This document shows, piece by piece, positions 16,562 to 25,089 of a stretch of DNA of 64,000 nucleotides. The notes below the pieces were generated by a model. That model saw only the letters and a program-made list of their open reading frames with translations. It was not told where the DNA came from and ran no database searches. The stretch is from positions 354,786 through 418,785 of the forward strand of contig JAHDIF010000001.1 of NCBI GenBank assembly GCA_020630915.1. The letters are read 5' to 3'. The number at the start of each line of letters is the position of its first letter. The first letter of the stretch is position 1. Source of the stretch: Dokdonia sp. (GTDB lineage Bacteria; Bacteroidota; Bacteroidia; Flavobacteriales; Flavobacteriaceae). Made by a program: the position numbers and the translations under genes.

Positions 16562-17254
16562 TTACAATTTTAATATTTGACTAATTTTAGTTTCAACAAT
16601 AGGTAATCGTTCTTCCAATACTAAAGGATGGATATTAGCTAGTAAGACTTCGGTAAGAATTCCTTTATTACTCATTACTCTTAACTGCTCTTGCAAAAAC
16701 TTCTTAATGGTACTATCAACGGTATCTATTTCTTGAACAATATTAAGACGATTATCCAAAATATAAATAATATCTTCTATGTCGTGGCTTGACCTATAAT
16801 CTTTTCCTCGACTATTAAACGCCTCAAATTTTGTAGCTAGGAAACAAGGAGCCGACAAGACATGTACCGATTGATCGTTTGCTTGCATCGACCAAAGATT
16901 CTGAAAACCTACTCTAAACCATCTATTTGTAGGTCCCAGCGGCCCGTCATCCATCGTCATAATGTCAATAGCTATGTCCTTATAAAGATAACTACATATT
17001 GAATTTCCAAATGGATCTGGATGAAACCCAATTTGAGCTAACTCCTCTTGAACTTTTTCCCAATGACTTAAATTTACAATATGAACAGTAAGATCAATAT
17101 CTTTTGTTGGCCTAATCTCATTTGCAGCCGGATCATCAGTATACAGGCTTATTACGGCTCCTCCTACAAAAACCATTGTTTCTTTAATTTCCCTTAACGC
17201 CTTTGCAACTTGCGCAACCGTGTCAATATTTATTATTTTATTCTCCAATTTCAA
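16562..17254 (-). CDS. nucleotidyltransferase of the AbiEii/MNT type (putative toxin)
   Basis: 230 residues. VFVGGAVISLY near residue 30 gives the GG motif of the minimal nucleotidyltransferase fold, and RPTKDIDLTVHI supplies the DxD metal-binding pair. The middle holds KFEAFNSRGKDY and HDIEDIIYIL, which match the Lys and Asp-rich motifs of AbiEii-type proteins. Such enzymes act as toxins or abortive-infection effectors by adding nucleotides, probably to tRNA acceptor ends, as known for related toxins. It overlaps the upstream HTH gene by 17 bp, so the two are coupled, as in toxin-antitoxin pairs. The pair sits between 59-bp direct repeats. Confidence 0.7.
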   Translation of the reverse strand: MKLENKIINIDTVAQVAKALREIKETMVFVGGAVISLYTDDPAANEIRPTKDIDLTVHIVNLSHWEKVQEELAQIGFHPDPFGNSICSYLYKDIAIDIMTMDDGPLGPTNRWFRVGFQNLWSMQANDQSVHVLSAPCFLATKFEAFNSRGKDYRSSHDIEDIIYILDNRLNIVQEIDTVDSTIKKFLQEQLRVMSNKGILTEVLLANIHPLVLEERLPIVETKISQILKL

Positions 17255-17762
17255 ATATTTTTTTGATCTCTTCTATGGCAATACCGCGCTCTCTCGATTT
17301 GCCTATTCGCAAGGCATCTACTAAGGCAAGTAATTGATGCAGTTTTTCATCTTTTAATGCGGCTTGTGGCACAGAATTATATAAAGGTATCACACTATGA
17401 CCTCGCATGGTACCTTTAGCATAAGGCCAGACATAATTTTCTGAACTCGTAATAAACTTATTTAAAGGCGCTGCCGAATGTGAAGTGGGAACACCTCGCA
17501 CAACGGGGCCAGCCTTTTGAGGAAACACATAACGTAAACCGTATTGAATAAACTCAAGCAGGCCAAATTTGAGAACGCTCTTCCCTCGAGGGTCTACCAG
17601 ATTGGCATATTTACACCTTGCAATCGCCTCACTAACTTCTGACTGACTCAAACCTAACTCATTTGCTAGGTCTTTTTGTTTCCAATTAGGGTTTTTGATA
17701 CTGATTATTTTTAATAACACCACGACGTCTTGTGGCTTTAAATATTGACTTTGAGTTTTCAT
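17238..17762 (-). CDS. HTH protein, probable antitoxin/autoregulator of the nucleotidyltransferase
   Basis: 174 residues. Residues 25-60 (NWKQKDLANELGLSQSEVSE) form a clear winged or XRE/MarR-like helix-turn-helix. The rest, with RGKSVLKFGLLEFIQYGLRY and a long C-terminal helix, is not recognised. First gene of the coupled pair. Just upstream are a 30-bp palindrome (17769-17798), covering the -7 to -36 region relative to the start codon, and a 24-bp palindrome (17837-17860), both containing TATCGC and GCGATA; these are likely its own operators. Acting as antitoxin is inferred from position. Confidence 0.65.
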   Translation of the reverse strand: MKTQSQYLKPQDVVVLLKIISIKNPNWKQKDLANELGLSQSEVSEAIARCKYANLVDPRGKSVLKFGLLEFIQYGLRYVFPQKAGPVVRGVPTSHSAAPLNKFITSSENYVWPYAKGTMRGHSVIPLYNSVPQAALKDEKLHQLLALVDALRIGKSRERGIAIEEIKKIFEIGE

Positions 17763-17768
17763 ACGGCA

Positions 17769-17798
17769 TAATATTGCATATCGCGATATACAATATTA
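17769..17798. promoter_or_regulatory. 30-bp palindromic operator next to the HTH gene
   Basis: The arms TAATATTG and CAATATTA flank a central ATATCGCGATAT, with one mismatched pair (C/A) between arm and centre on each side. It begins 7 bp upstream of the HTH start codon, so bound protein would block transcription or translation start. Confidence 0.6.
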
Positions 17799-17836
17799 AT
17801 CATTTACTTGCTGTTATACAAATACTTACTGATTTT

Positions 17837-17860
17837 TATCGCAAATCACGATTTGCGATA
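17837..17860. promoter_or_regulatory. 24-bp perfect palindrome upstream of the HTH gene
   Basis: Arms TATCGCAAATC and GATTTGCGATA are perfect reverse complements around a 2-bp AC spacer. It shares the TATCGC/GCGATA ends with the operator at 17769 and lies about 55 bp (centre to centre 65 bp) from it. No T-run follows, so it is not a terminator. Confidence 0.6.
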
Positions 17861-17943
17861 GCGCATCTGTATTGCACTATATTTTTAGACCGTTGCGTTT
17901 GGATGCTTACTACATTGGACTAACGTAAAGCTTTACACAAGAT

Positions 17944-18002
17944 TACGGCGCCTGGGTTTGAGTTTATGGAAATTGGGGTGAGAGTTTTGGGGAGGTTTTG
18001 AG
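17944..18002. repeat. 59-bp direct repeat, right copy
   Basis: Matches 16465-16523 with three substitutions. In frame it would still encode PGFEFMEIGVRVLGRF and a stop, the C-terminus of the TPR/barrel protein. It bounds a 1.48-kb cassette. Apart from this and the two palindromes nothing else is seen between 17763 and 18113. Confidence 0.85.
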
Positions 18003-18113
18003 GATTTCCTTTCTCTTTATAGAATTACAAACTTTACATTTAACATTATTCGACAGGACATTTATTGCTTCTATTGTTGTATAATTGTTTGTTTTTACAA
18101 AATCAATTAATTG

Positions 18114-18629
18114 ATGAAGTTATTTTTTAAATATATTGGGGAAAATCTGCGATTTTATCCTCAAATAAAACTTTCTAAAAACGATGAAAAGTTAATCCAA
18201 ATTTCAGCTATGAATCATCTCGGATTAACTAATCTTAATCATTTAAGAGACAGGTTTGAAGGTCAAGCTTTTCTTGATAAAACGACAAAAAATATAGGTG
18301 GTTTAATTGCAATGCAAAAGCATTTGACTATTGAATCAATTGATTTAAACAAAACCAAATTAAATGACTTTCAACCTCATATTGAATTAGAAGGACAAAA
18401 AGTACTTGTCAATGTTTTTAAATTTGGAGAATTACCCTTAGTAAATGTATCAGAAGTGAAAAATCCCATAATATTTATAATTCAAAAAGATACATTGACA
18501 TTTTTACTTTGTGGACTGGCATCAATAGAAGTAGTTACAAATAATTTAATTGAAACTTCGATAGTCAAATCAAACAATGCCAAATTTATGGAATTTACTG
18601 GTTTTAATTTTTTAGAGAAATTGGATTAA
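18114..18629 (+). CDS. unknown protein next to the restriction-modification genes
   Basis: 171 residues from the ATG giving MKLFFKYIGE (a TTG one codon upstream is also in frame). The sequence begins with KYIGENLRFYPQIKLS and has HLRDRFEGQAF near residue 45; no motif is recognised. No signal peptide or membrane segment is seen. It converges on the restriction gene with a 4-bp overlap of stop codons. The base composition is AT-rich like the restriction-modification genes and unlike the polysaccharide locus, so it was probably acquired with them. It could be a small accessory or defence protein, but this is only context. Confidence 0.5.
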   Translation: MKLFFKYIGENLRFYPQIKLSKNDEKLIQISAMNHLGLTNLNHLRDRFEGQAFLDKTTKNIGGLIAMQKHLTIESIDLNKTKLNDFQPHIELEGQKVLVNVFKFGELPLVNVSEVKNPIIFIIQKDTLTFLLCGLASIEVVTNNLIETSIVKSNNAKFMEFTGFNFLEKLD

Positions 18630-19930
18630 TCATCAACATTTTCAGGTATTAATTCGTCATTCATAAACGACTCAAAAGCTCCAATAGGTGCAAAATCTAT
18701 GTTAAAAGTGGAGTAGTCTTCTTTTTTTCTCCATAAACGAACGGAATCAGTTTCTTTTCTATGTAACCATTCTAAAGTAACTTTCTTTCTTTCTTTTAAT
18801 CCTAAAACATCTACTAGCAACCATTGACCTAATGCATTTTGGCCAAATCTTTTACCATTCTCATCATATTCTGTATTACTTCCAGATTGAAAATTTTTCA
18901 TATTATCTCCAGTCAATAAAGCTGGGATTTTTTTTCCATTAGGAAGCAATAAGTGAAATCGCACCTCTGGTTTAGATCCATTTGTCCCTTTAAGTTGATT
19001 TCTTTTTTTTATTATAGATATTATATCTTTTGTAAAAAATTCAGGGTTTTTCTTATGAAATTCTTTTGGAATTGGAATGTACACTTCATTAAGAGGCCTT
19101 GGGATACTACTGAATTTTGATTTTGGAGACGCATTCCAAGCATTTAAACCAGATTTTTCTCCAACTTCTTTAGACTTGAATGAATATAAGGGTAAGTATG
19201 CTTCAACTATATTTTCCTCAACTACTTGAGGTTTATTAATTAGTTTTAAGTATGCCTCTAAAAGAAAAGAAAATGGATCGTCAATTATTTTTACATCAAA
19301 AGAGGTAAGTAAGATTGATTTGTACTTATTTGAGTCGAACTTTTGCCAGATTTGAGAATCGCCAAAAGTATACTTGTAATCTTTATTTCCATCAGACCAG
19401 GTAAAAGCTGTTTTTGTTTTATTAAAATCACACAATCCTTTCAAATCAATCAAAGGGTAAGCACACTCATTAATAGTAAAGCTTCCCTTATCTCTTGTTA
19501 CATAATGATAAATATTATTATTTTCTTTTAATCCAAGACGTTCATAATCACTCAATACCCTTTCGTTTCTAATATCGGAAATTTTGTAAGCTAAATCATC
19601 AAGATTATTTTTATAATTATTTATTTCATTCTGATATCGTTTTAATTGCATTACTTTTTGAAAAGATGGTTTGCTTCCCATCCAAGTTTTCAATCCAATA
19701 CCAACTCTTTTATTTCCAAAAACAGATAATATATCGTGAGGTGTATTACCTATATCAACATTTTTAGCATCAAAAGATTTTGCAAAAATTGTTTCTTGAT
19801 ATTTAGAATCAAGATAAGGGATTAAATCACCCTTCTTTTGACGAAACAAATTTGTAAGAGCTCCATATACCTGCAAAAATTTGATATATTCTTCTTTTTG
19901 TTCTTTTGAATATTGGCCCCAAACACTCAT
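18626..19930 (-). CDS. putative type II restriction endonuclease
   Basis: 434 residues, AT-rich, directly following the cytosine methylase with no gap. The N-terminal part has NTPHDILSVFGNKRVGIGLK then WMGSKPSFQKVMQLKRYQ, reminiscent of a D-x(n)-x-K nuclease core with a serine/glutamine strand as in some PD-(D/E)XK restriction enzymes, although the usual acidic residue before the lysine is not obvious. The C-terminal half is lysine-rich with no recognised domain. The call rests mainly on linkage: a gene of this size abutting an orphan-looking C5 methylase is usually its partner. The recognition sequence cannot be read. Confidence 0.6.
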   Translation of the reverse strand: MSVWGQYSKEQKEEYIKFLQVYGALTNLFRQKKGDLIPYLDSKYQETIFAKSFDAKNVDIGNTPHDILSVFGNKRVGIGLKTWMGSKPSFQKVMQLKRYQNEINNYKNNLDDLAYKISDIRNERVLSDYERLGLKENNNIYHYVTRDKGSFTINECAYPLIDLKGLCDFNKTKTAFTWSDGNKDYKYTFGDSQIWQKFDSNKYKSILLTSFDVKIIDDPFSFLLEAYLKLINKPQVVEENIVEAYLPLYSFKSKEVGEKSGLNAWNASPKSKFSSIPRPLNEVYIPIPKEFHKKNPEFFTKDIISIIKKRNQLKGTNGSKPEVRFHLLLPNGKKIPALLTGDNMKNFQSGSNTEYDENGKRFGQNALGQWLLVDVLGLKERKKVTLEWLHRKETDSVRLWRKKEDYSTFNIDFAPIGAFESFMNDELIPENVDD

Positions 19931-21163
19931 TTACAAAACTCTAATTATTTCATTTGTTATCCTCTCAATTAAATTTGTTGTTACTGAATTACCTGCTTGC
20001 ATATATAGTTTACTATCAGCAATTTTAGGTAAAACATATTTATCCATATTATATCCTTGAAATGCAAAACATTCCTTAGGTATTAATTTACGAATACCAA
20101 AATTATCTTTAATCAAGGGTACATTATGACCACCAGTACCCATATTAGCGGTTAATGTAGGACAAACATTACTTTTATTTTCGCGGACATAAACTCTTCG
20201 CCATTGATAAACAGTATTTTTGTTTTTCATTGTTTTAGACAATTCAGGATAATATTTATGTTCCTTGGAATAATAATATTTCGTCTCCTTCTTGTCATTA
20301 TCAAGAATATCATGAATAGTCTTTGTAAGGCTTATTTTATCAGGAAAACTGAAATCTGAATAATTAGAAACCTGTTTCGGATCAAATGCCACAATAAAAA
20401 TGCGTTCCCTATTTTGAGGTATGTTTGCGTGTGTCATTGAATTTAAAATATCATAGAATACTTTATATCCCAATTTCTTTTCTAATATTTCAATTATTAC
20501 TTGAAATGTTTTTCCTTTATCATGAGACACTAGATTCTTGACATTTTCAAGAAAAACTACTTTAGGCCTGTGTTTTTCAATGATCTGCTCAACATCAAAA
20601 AAGAGTGTCCCGCGCGTATCAGAAAAACCTTTTCGATTTCCTGCTATAGAAAATGCCTGACAAGGAAATCCAGCACAAAGAATATCAAATTTATGTGGAA
20701 TATAATTTTTCACTCTCTCTTTTGTAATATCACCAAATGGAATGTCGCCAAAATTTGCTCGGTAAGTCTTTTGAGCTTCCTTGTTCCATTCACTGGTATA
20801 AATACATTTCCCTCCAAGATTTTGCATTGCAATTCTAAACCCACCAATTCCTGCAAACAAATCAATAAATTTGAATTTTGGATTTTCTGGTGCTGGAAAT
20901 GGAACAGATTTATTGAGGTCAAAAATTAAATATTGAAGTGCATCTTCTGCAACTTTATCCGTTATTTCATTAGTCGGAAATTCTTTTTTAAGAATCTCTT
21001 TTACAAATGCAAGTGCATCTTTTTTATAGAATTGAGAAACTCCGTTGGTATGATTATGCAAATAATGTGTAAAAGAAGCTGGCTTAGAGTTTTCTGGTTC
21101 CACAACTTTTATTTCAAACAGCTGTCCATCAATATTTTCTATGTCAATTCTTTCTTTTATCAT
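19931..21163 (-). CDS. DNA (cytosine-5-)-methyltransferase of a type II RM system
   Basis: 410 residues with all main C5-methylase motifs in order: FIDLFAGIGGFR (motif I, about 99-110), ILCAGFPCQAFS with catalytic Cys168 (motif IV), VVFLENVKNL (motif VI, about 202-211), PQNRERIFIVAF (motif VIII, 249-260) and QAGNSV near 392 (motif X). It transfers a methyl group from S-adenosylmethionine to cytosine C5, protecting DNA from its partner nuclease. An N-terminal extension of about 95 residues precedes motif I, longer than in minimal enzymes such as M.HhaI. The restriction gene follows immediately. Composition is AT-rich, consistent with horizontal transfer. Confidence 0.92.
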   Translation of the reverse strand: MIKERIDIENIDGQLFEIKVVEPENSKPASFTHYLHNHTNGVSQFYKKDALAFVKEILKKEFPTNEITDKVAEDALQYLIFDLNKSVPFPAPENPKFKFIDLFAGIGGFRIAMQNLGGKCIYTSEWNKEAQKTYRANFGDIPFGDITKERVKNYIPHKFDILCAGFPCQAFSIAGNRKGFSDTRGTLFFDVEQIIEKHRPKVVFLENVKNLVSHDKGKTFQVIIEILEKKLGYKVFYDILNSMTHANIPQNRERIFIVAFDPKQVSNYSDFSFPDKISLTKTIHDILDNDKKETKYYYSKEHKYYPELSKTMKNKNTVYQWRRVYVRENKSNVCPTLTANMGTGGHNVPLIKDNFGIRKLIPKECFAFQGYNMDKYVLPKIADSKLYMQAGNSVTTNLIERITNEIIRVL

Positions 21164-21273
21164 TTGGCCATATTTGACTTCACAAGTTAAAAAAGTTAAA
21201 CATTAAATATGCTATTATTACTATTTTTTGTTCACATCTTAGTGTCAACAATCTAGATTCAAAATATGCTGAC

Positions 21274-21304
21274 AAAAAAAACCACCACTCTCCCAAGTGA
21301 TGGT
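21274..21304 (-). terminator. rho-independent terminator of the T9SS protein gene
   Basis: On the minus strand the stem is ACCATCACT with AGTGGTGGT (one G-U pair) around a TGGGAG loop, followed by a run of eight T. It begins 26 bp after the stop codon of the gene at 21330. Confidence 0.8.
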
Positions 21305-21329
21305 CTTTTCTTCCAATCAAAAAAACTAA

Positions 21330-23903
21330 CTATTGTTTTATAAATTTTCCAGTATAAGTGTGTGTATGATCTGTAAGCGTATAGGAGTATATACCTGGAG
21401 CCAATTGTCTCGGTTGATATTGCACTCTATTGCTTCCTGAGGCTTCCAATAGTTGCTGGTCTACTATGCGACCTAGCATATCTACCACTGTTATTTGTAC
21501 GCTGTGCATAGGCGTAGGAAGTTGTAGGGTTGTACTGCTAGAGAAGGGATTCGGGTAGTTTTGTACACTCGTTGTTTGTAGTGAACTTATTGTTTCTAAG
21601 CCCAAAGTTTCTTCTGTCGTAAAACGAGCTTCTTGTAGGTTCATTTCTTTGGTTTGCATACTGCCATCTTCTGAGACCATCGTAAATACAAGGGTCACCA
21701 CATCTTCCAGTTGTGCCTCTTCTATAGAGACCATATATTCTTCTAAAGTATTTGTAAGTTGGACCGTTGTACTGTATTGTTCTTCCCAGTTGTCTATACT
21801 CGCTCTTACAAAAGTAATTTCTAGCGAACCGGTACCACTTGCAGCGAACTTAAAACTGTTATAGTCTGTTACATCCACGGGCATAAAACGAGGTGTAAGG
21901 GCGCGATATACACCTACATAGGTGTCTGTAGTAGCTTCTAGATGCACATTACGAGCAACAGGGAATTCATTCTCTTCATACGACGTATTATTTTCTGTGA
22001 TCTCATAGGCATCTACTATCGTATTAGGTTGACTATCATCTACGCCCCAAGGACCGTCAGATAAAAAGAGATCGTCTGCTATATTCAGACCATCGCCTAT
22101 TCTAAATCCAATGTCAAATAAAGGTCCCACAGCAATCTCTTGATACGAGATATAATCACCGTTTAAGTTAAGTGTGGTACTCATCGTTTCGGTAGTACTG
22201 GTTTCGGTGGCTCTTAGACCTGCATCAAAGGTGATTTCTTCTGTCTGGTTGGTATTCATAATCACCAGATCTAAGGCACCATTATAATAGGTTCCTTTTT
22301 TTACAAAAACCGTTGGTGGTGGTGATAACTCATACCCATTTATTGGTTTTTCTACTTCTAGTAGTGTCAATACTTCTTTTCCTAACAGGTACAAATCATC
22401 TACTGAGTTTGCCCATATCTGAAAATTGTAATAGGTCGCCTCGGCTTCATAAGCGTCTAGATTCCAATGGCTATCTATACGAAAATTTGTCGCGTCTTCA
22501 GACATTTTCGCCGAAAGGCTTAATACAAATTCTAAACCACCGTCAGTATTTTTTACCAAGGCCTTAATAAACTGATGCTCTTCTATAGTCATTGTAGAGA
22601 CTGATAGTAACTCTGCTCCCAACAAACGATCGCAGATATATTTTGTGTGCTCATATACTCCGTTTTCTGTTTTTAAAGCCAGTAAAGAGGCTACGGTATT
22701 TTCGTTACGTATATAATCTACCCCTAAAACTTCTGTGGCGTTGGTAATATTTACAAGGTCTTCCGGAGTGGCATTAAGAACGGCATCTTCTCCTATAATT
22801 TGCAGGGGCACAAAATCTTCTAAGGTAATCGCATCATTTGCATTGCGTTGTGCGTAGTTTTCTGTCTTTTGTATACGTGGCGCTGTCGCTTTATCAAAAC
22901 GATGATTGCTTTTTGCACGATTGTAATTACGCTGGTTAATGGCTTGAGACAACCTATTGTTACTTTCTAAACCACCTTCATCTGCACTTTTTGCTTCGGG
23001 ATCTATCACATCGCAATTGCCATATCCCGAGCAGGATGGATCTTCACAATCTATGAGTCCGTCGCCATCATCATCAATCCCATTGTCACATATTTCTTGA
23101 GGTACAGGTGCCGTAGGACAACGTGCCCCATCATTACTAGCACTGGAAGGTCCAAAGGCAAAGAGATTAGAGTCTATGCTATTGGTGCCATCTAAGTCTT
23201 GTACATTTTGTATCGCATAGATCGTTCCTGTCTGATTAGAAGATACATAAAATCGTCCCGTTACGTCAAAATAAACGGCTCCATAGGTGTAATTCAACCC
23301 AGATAGAATAGGAACTTCTCCTAAAGAAGTGACATTGCCATTTTCGGGGTTAATACGATAGAGTTGATTAGTGTTTTTTTCTACAGCATATAGATATCCA
23401 TCTACCGCATTAAATGCCCAATCGTGAATACTCAAACCCTGTGATAGGTTGCCTGTGGCTGTATATCCGCCATAATTTGCAGATTCTGGGTTTAGATCAA
23501 TCATATAATAGGTAGATCCTCCACCTTTGAGATAATACATACCATCCATACTCACATCTCCTATATATCTATTACTCAACGGCAACTCGTCTATATAAAA
23601 AGTGGTTGTTTCAAAATTTGCGCCTATACGCACGATTGATTTTGAGGGTGAGGTGAGTGAGCCCCAAATAAATCCATCTGCTGGATTGTATCCCGCTGCA
23701 TTAATGTTTCCCGCCGTAATATCTGTTGCTATCTGATAAGAGCTTCCTGAGGCGAGATCTATCGCGTATACGTCATTATACTGAAATAAATAAGCGCTAT
23801 AGTCACAATTAAAAGGGACGTCTTGCGCGCTGCCTTTCATGCTAGTTAAACAGCATATAACTGCTAACAATGTAGTTTTTACAAAGAATAATTTTCCGTT
23901 CAT
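21330..23903 (-). CDS. T9SS-exported surface protein with MopE-like motif
   Basis: 857 residues with a signal peptide ending near GSAQ. The first 280 residues repeat short blocks such as LYRINPENGNVTSLGEV, suggesting a beta-propeller of the DUF6923 kind. EICDNGIDDDGDGLIDCED follows near 275-295, the Asp-rich MopE-type metal-binding motif. The middle part is unrecognised and the C-terminal 75 residues form a T9SS type A sorting domain (YPNPFSSSTTLQL, VVDMLGRIV, LAPGIYSYTL). It would be exported by T9SS and anchored to or released from the surface. Its promoter has a LytTR-type site (23970-24021) that abuts the 3' end of the LytTR regulator gene. Possible surface adhesin or matrix protein; function not known. 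Confidence 0.75.
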   Translation of the reverse strand: MNGKLFFVKTTLLAVICCLTSMKGSAQDVPFNCDYSAYLFQYNDVYAIDLASGSSYQIATDITAGNINAAGYNPADGFIWGSLTSPSKSIVRIGANFETTTFYIDELPLSNRYIGDVSMDGMYYLKGGGSTYYMIDLNPESANYGGYTATGNLSQGLSIHDWAFNAVDGYLYAVEKNTNQLYRINPENGNVTSLGEVPILSGLNYTYGAVYFDVTGRFYVSSNQTGTIYAIQNVQDLDGTNSIDSNLFAFGPSSASNDGARCPTAPVPQEICDNGIDDDGDGLIDCEDPSCSGYGNCDVIDPEAKSADEGGLESNNRLSQAINQRNYNRAKSNHRFDKATAPRIQKTENYAQRNANDAITLEDFVPLQIIGEDAVLNATPEDLVNITNATEVLGVDYIRNENTVASLLALKTENGVYEHTKYICDRLLGAELLSVSTMTIEEHQFIKALVKNTDGGLEFVLSLSAKMSEDATNFRIDSHWNLDAYEAEATYYNFQIWANSVDDLYLLGKEVLTLLEVEKPINGYELSPPPTVFVKKGTYYNGALDLVIMNTNQTEEITFDAGLRATETSTTETMSTTLNLNGDYISYQEIAVGPLFDIGFRIGDGLNIADDLFLSDGPWGVDDSQPNTIVDAYEITENNTSYEENEFPVARNVHLEATTDTYVGVYRALTPRFMPVDVTDYNSFKFAASGTGSLEITFVRASIDNWEEQYSTTVQLTNTLEEYMVSIEEAQLEDVVTLVFTMVSEDGSMQTKEMNLQEARFTTEETLGLETISSLQTTSVQNYPNPFSSSTTLQLPTPMHSVQITVVDMLGRIVDQQLLEASGSNRVQYQPRQLAPGIYSYTLTDHTHTYTGKFIKQ

Positions 23904-23930
23904 AATCTTGTCTTATCTGATTTATAAGAA

Positions 23931-23938
23931 CAAAACTA
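23931..23938 (-). promoter_or_regulatory. -7 promoter box (TAGTTTTG) of the T9SS protein gene
   Basis: Minus-strand TAGTTTTG matches TAnnTTTG exactly, 27 bp upstream of the start codon. No -33 element is evident; the LytTR-type array lies 31 bp upstream of it instead. Confidence 0.55.
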
Positions 23939-23969
23939 GAGGGAAAAAGACCCGTAAATTAAAGTATTC

Positions 23970-24021
23970 GTTAAGGGAATTTGTTACTTCGGTAGATGGT
24001 CGTTTGTTGTAGACCAGTGGT
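23970..24021 (-). promoter_or_regulatory. putative LytTR binding array upstream of the T9SS gene (site A)
   Basis: Minus-strand half-sites ACCACTGGTC (24021-24012) and ACCATCTACC (24000-23991) start 21 bp apart; a third, weak position is TTCCCTTAAC (23979-23970). The pair closely resembles ACCATTGGTC / ACCATCCACC upstream of the signalling operon. It begins one base beyond the stop codon of the LytTR regulator. Confidence 0.6.
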
Positions 24022-24022
24022 T

Positions 24023-24742
24023 TTATAACAAATTGAGACGACGCATTAATTCTGGTCTATTAGATCTACTAATTGGCACCACATCTCTTTCAATAAGTAC
24101 GCTATTATCTTCTATATCTATAATGCGTTTAAAATTAATAACGTAAGATCTATGCACTTTTAAAAACAAGCTGTCTGGAAGTTTTTCTTCTATCTTTTTA
24201 AGGGTAGAATGTACGGTATAACTCTTATCATCTGTCTTGATTAAAATATAATCTCCCTTAGCTTCAATAAGGTATATTTTATCAAACTCAATCTTTATAA
24301 GACGTCTGTCTATATTTACATACATCTCCTTTTCTGTAGACGCATCAGATGGTGGTGCAGCAGTTGGAACAGCTTTGCTAGCCGCAGGTGCTTTAAAACT
24401 TTGCACTTTAGTCATTGCCTTCATAAAGCGCGGTAAAGTGATAGGTTTTACGAGATAGTCTACAATGCAATCGTACTCAAAGGCTTCTATTGCAAAATTA
24501 CGATCTGAAGTCGTGAGCACTATTTTAGGCGGATTCTTAAGCGTGTCTATAAAATCAAATCCGGTAAAGTCAGGCATATGGATATCCAAGAATATAAGGT
24601 CTATCTCGTTCTTGTTTAGGAATTTTATCGCCTGCATCGCATTAGGAAACTGGTCTATCACGTGCAAGTCTTCTACCTGTTCACATAGGTGTGCAACAAT
24701 TGTTCTTGCCGCCATTTCATCATCTACTATAATACAATTCAA
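24023..24742 (-). CDS. LytTR-family response regulator
   Basis: 239 residues. N-terminal receiver domain: CIIVDDEMAA with Asp7/Asp8/Glu9, phosphoacceptor Asp53 in LIFLDIHMPDF, and Lys99 in YLVKPI. A linker rich in Ala and Pro (about 115-130) leads to a LytTR DNA-binding domain (about 138-239: VNIDRRLIKIEFDKIYLIEA, LFLKVHRSYVINF, VPISRSNRPEL). LytTR proteins bind direct repeats spaced about 21 bp and often control extracellular polysaccharide, fimbriae or toxins. It is the last gene of the signalling operon and the natural output of the phosphorelay encoded upstream. Direct repeats of the expected spacing lie upstream of this operon and several polysaccharide genes. Confidence 0.92.
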   Translation of the reverse strand: MNCIIVDDEMAARTIVAHLCEQVEDLHVIDQFPNAMQAIKFLNKNEIDLIFLDIHMPDFTGFDFIDTLKNPPKIVLTTSDRNFAIEAFEYDCIVDYLVKPITLPRFMKAMTKVQSFKAPAASKAVPTAAPPSDASTEKEMYVNIDRRLIKIEFDKIYLIEAKGDYILIKTDDKSYTVHSTLKKIEEKLPDSLFLKVHRSYVINFKRIIDIEDNSVLIERDVVPISRSNRPELMRRLNLL

Positions 24743-24762
24743 AGCTTCAGTATGTTTGTTCG

Positions 24763-25089
24763 TTATTCCAACGATAAAGTAAGCAGAAATTCTTGAATTC
24801 TCTGTAAAATATCTTCAAAATCTTTGCGCAGCTCTGTTTTCTCTTTTAGTAATTGCTCTTCATAGTCTATCGCAATCTGGTAGCTTTTTTCTAATCCTAG
24901 AATCCCGAATTTATGTTTGATTTTATGTACGTTTTCGGCCGCTTTCGCGAAAGCGTGCTTCTCCATATTCCCTTCGTAAATAACCTTCTCCTCCGGAAAT
25001 TCTTGAACGACTACCGCAAGTAGCTTTTTTTCAAAAGCTTTATCACCCCCAGAAAGCTGTTGGACATATGAAAGATTAGGTTGCTCCAT
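24763..25089 (-). CDS. histidine phosphotransfer (HPt) protein
   Basis: 108 residues, all helical. ENVHKIKHKFGILGLE carries the HxxK-x-x-G layout of HPt domains, with His55 the likely phosphorylated residue. HPt proteins shuttle phosphate between kinase receivers and response regulators. It overlaps the upstream kinase gene by 14 bp and precedes the LytTR gene by 20 bp, so it may link the two kinases to the LytTR receiver. A TTTCGCGAAA copy at 24940-24955 encodes AFAKA (residues 46-50), just before the active histidine and apparently tolerated in the helix. Confidence 0.8.
   Translation of the reverse strand: MEQPNLSYVQQLSGGDKAFEKKLLAVVVQEFPEEKVIYEGNMEKHAFAKAAENVHKIKHKFGILGLEKSYQIAIDYEEQLLKEKTELRKDFEDILQRIQEFLLTLSLE
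24940..24955. repeat. TTTCGCGAAA palindrome inside the HPt gene
   Basis: Full 16-bp copy CGCTTTCGCGAAAGCG inside the coding region, read as AFAKA a few residues before the catalytic histidine. It is given its own entry because of this position; the other coding copies are listed in the finding on this repeat. Confidence 0.9.
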
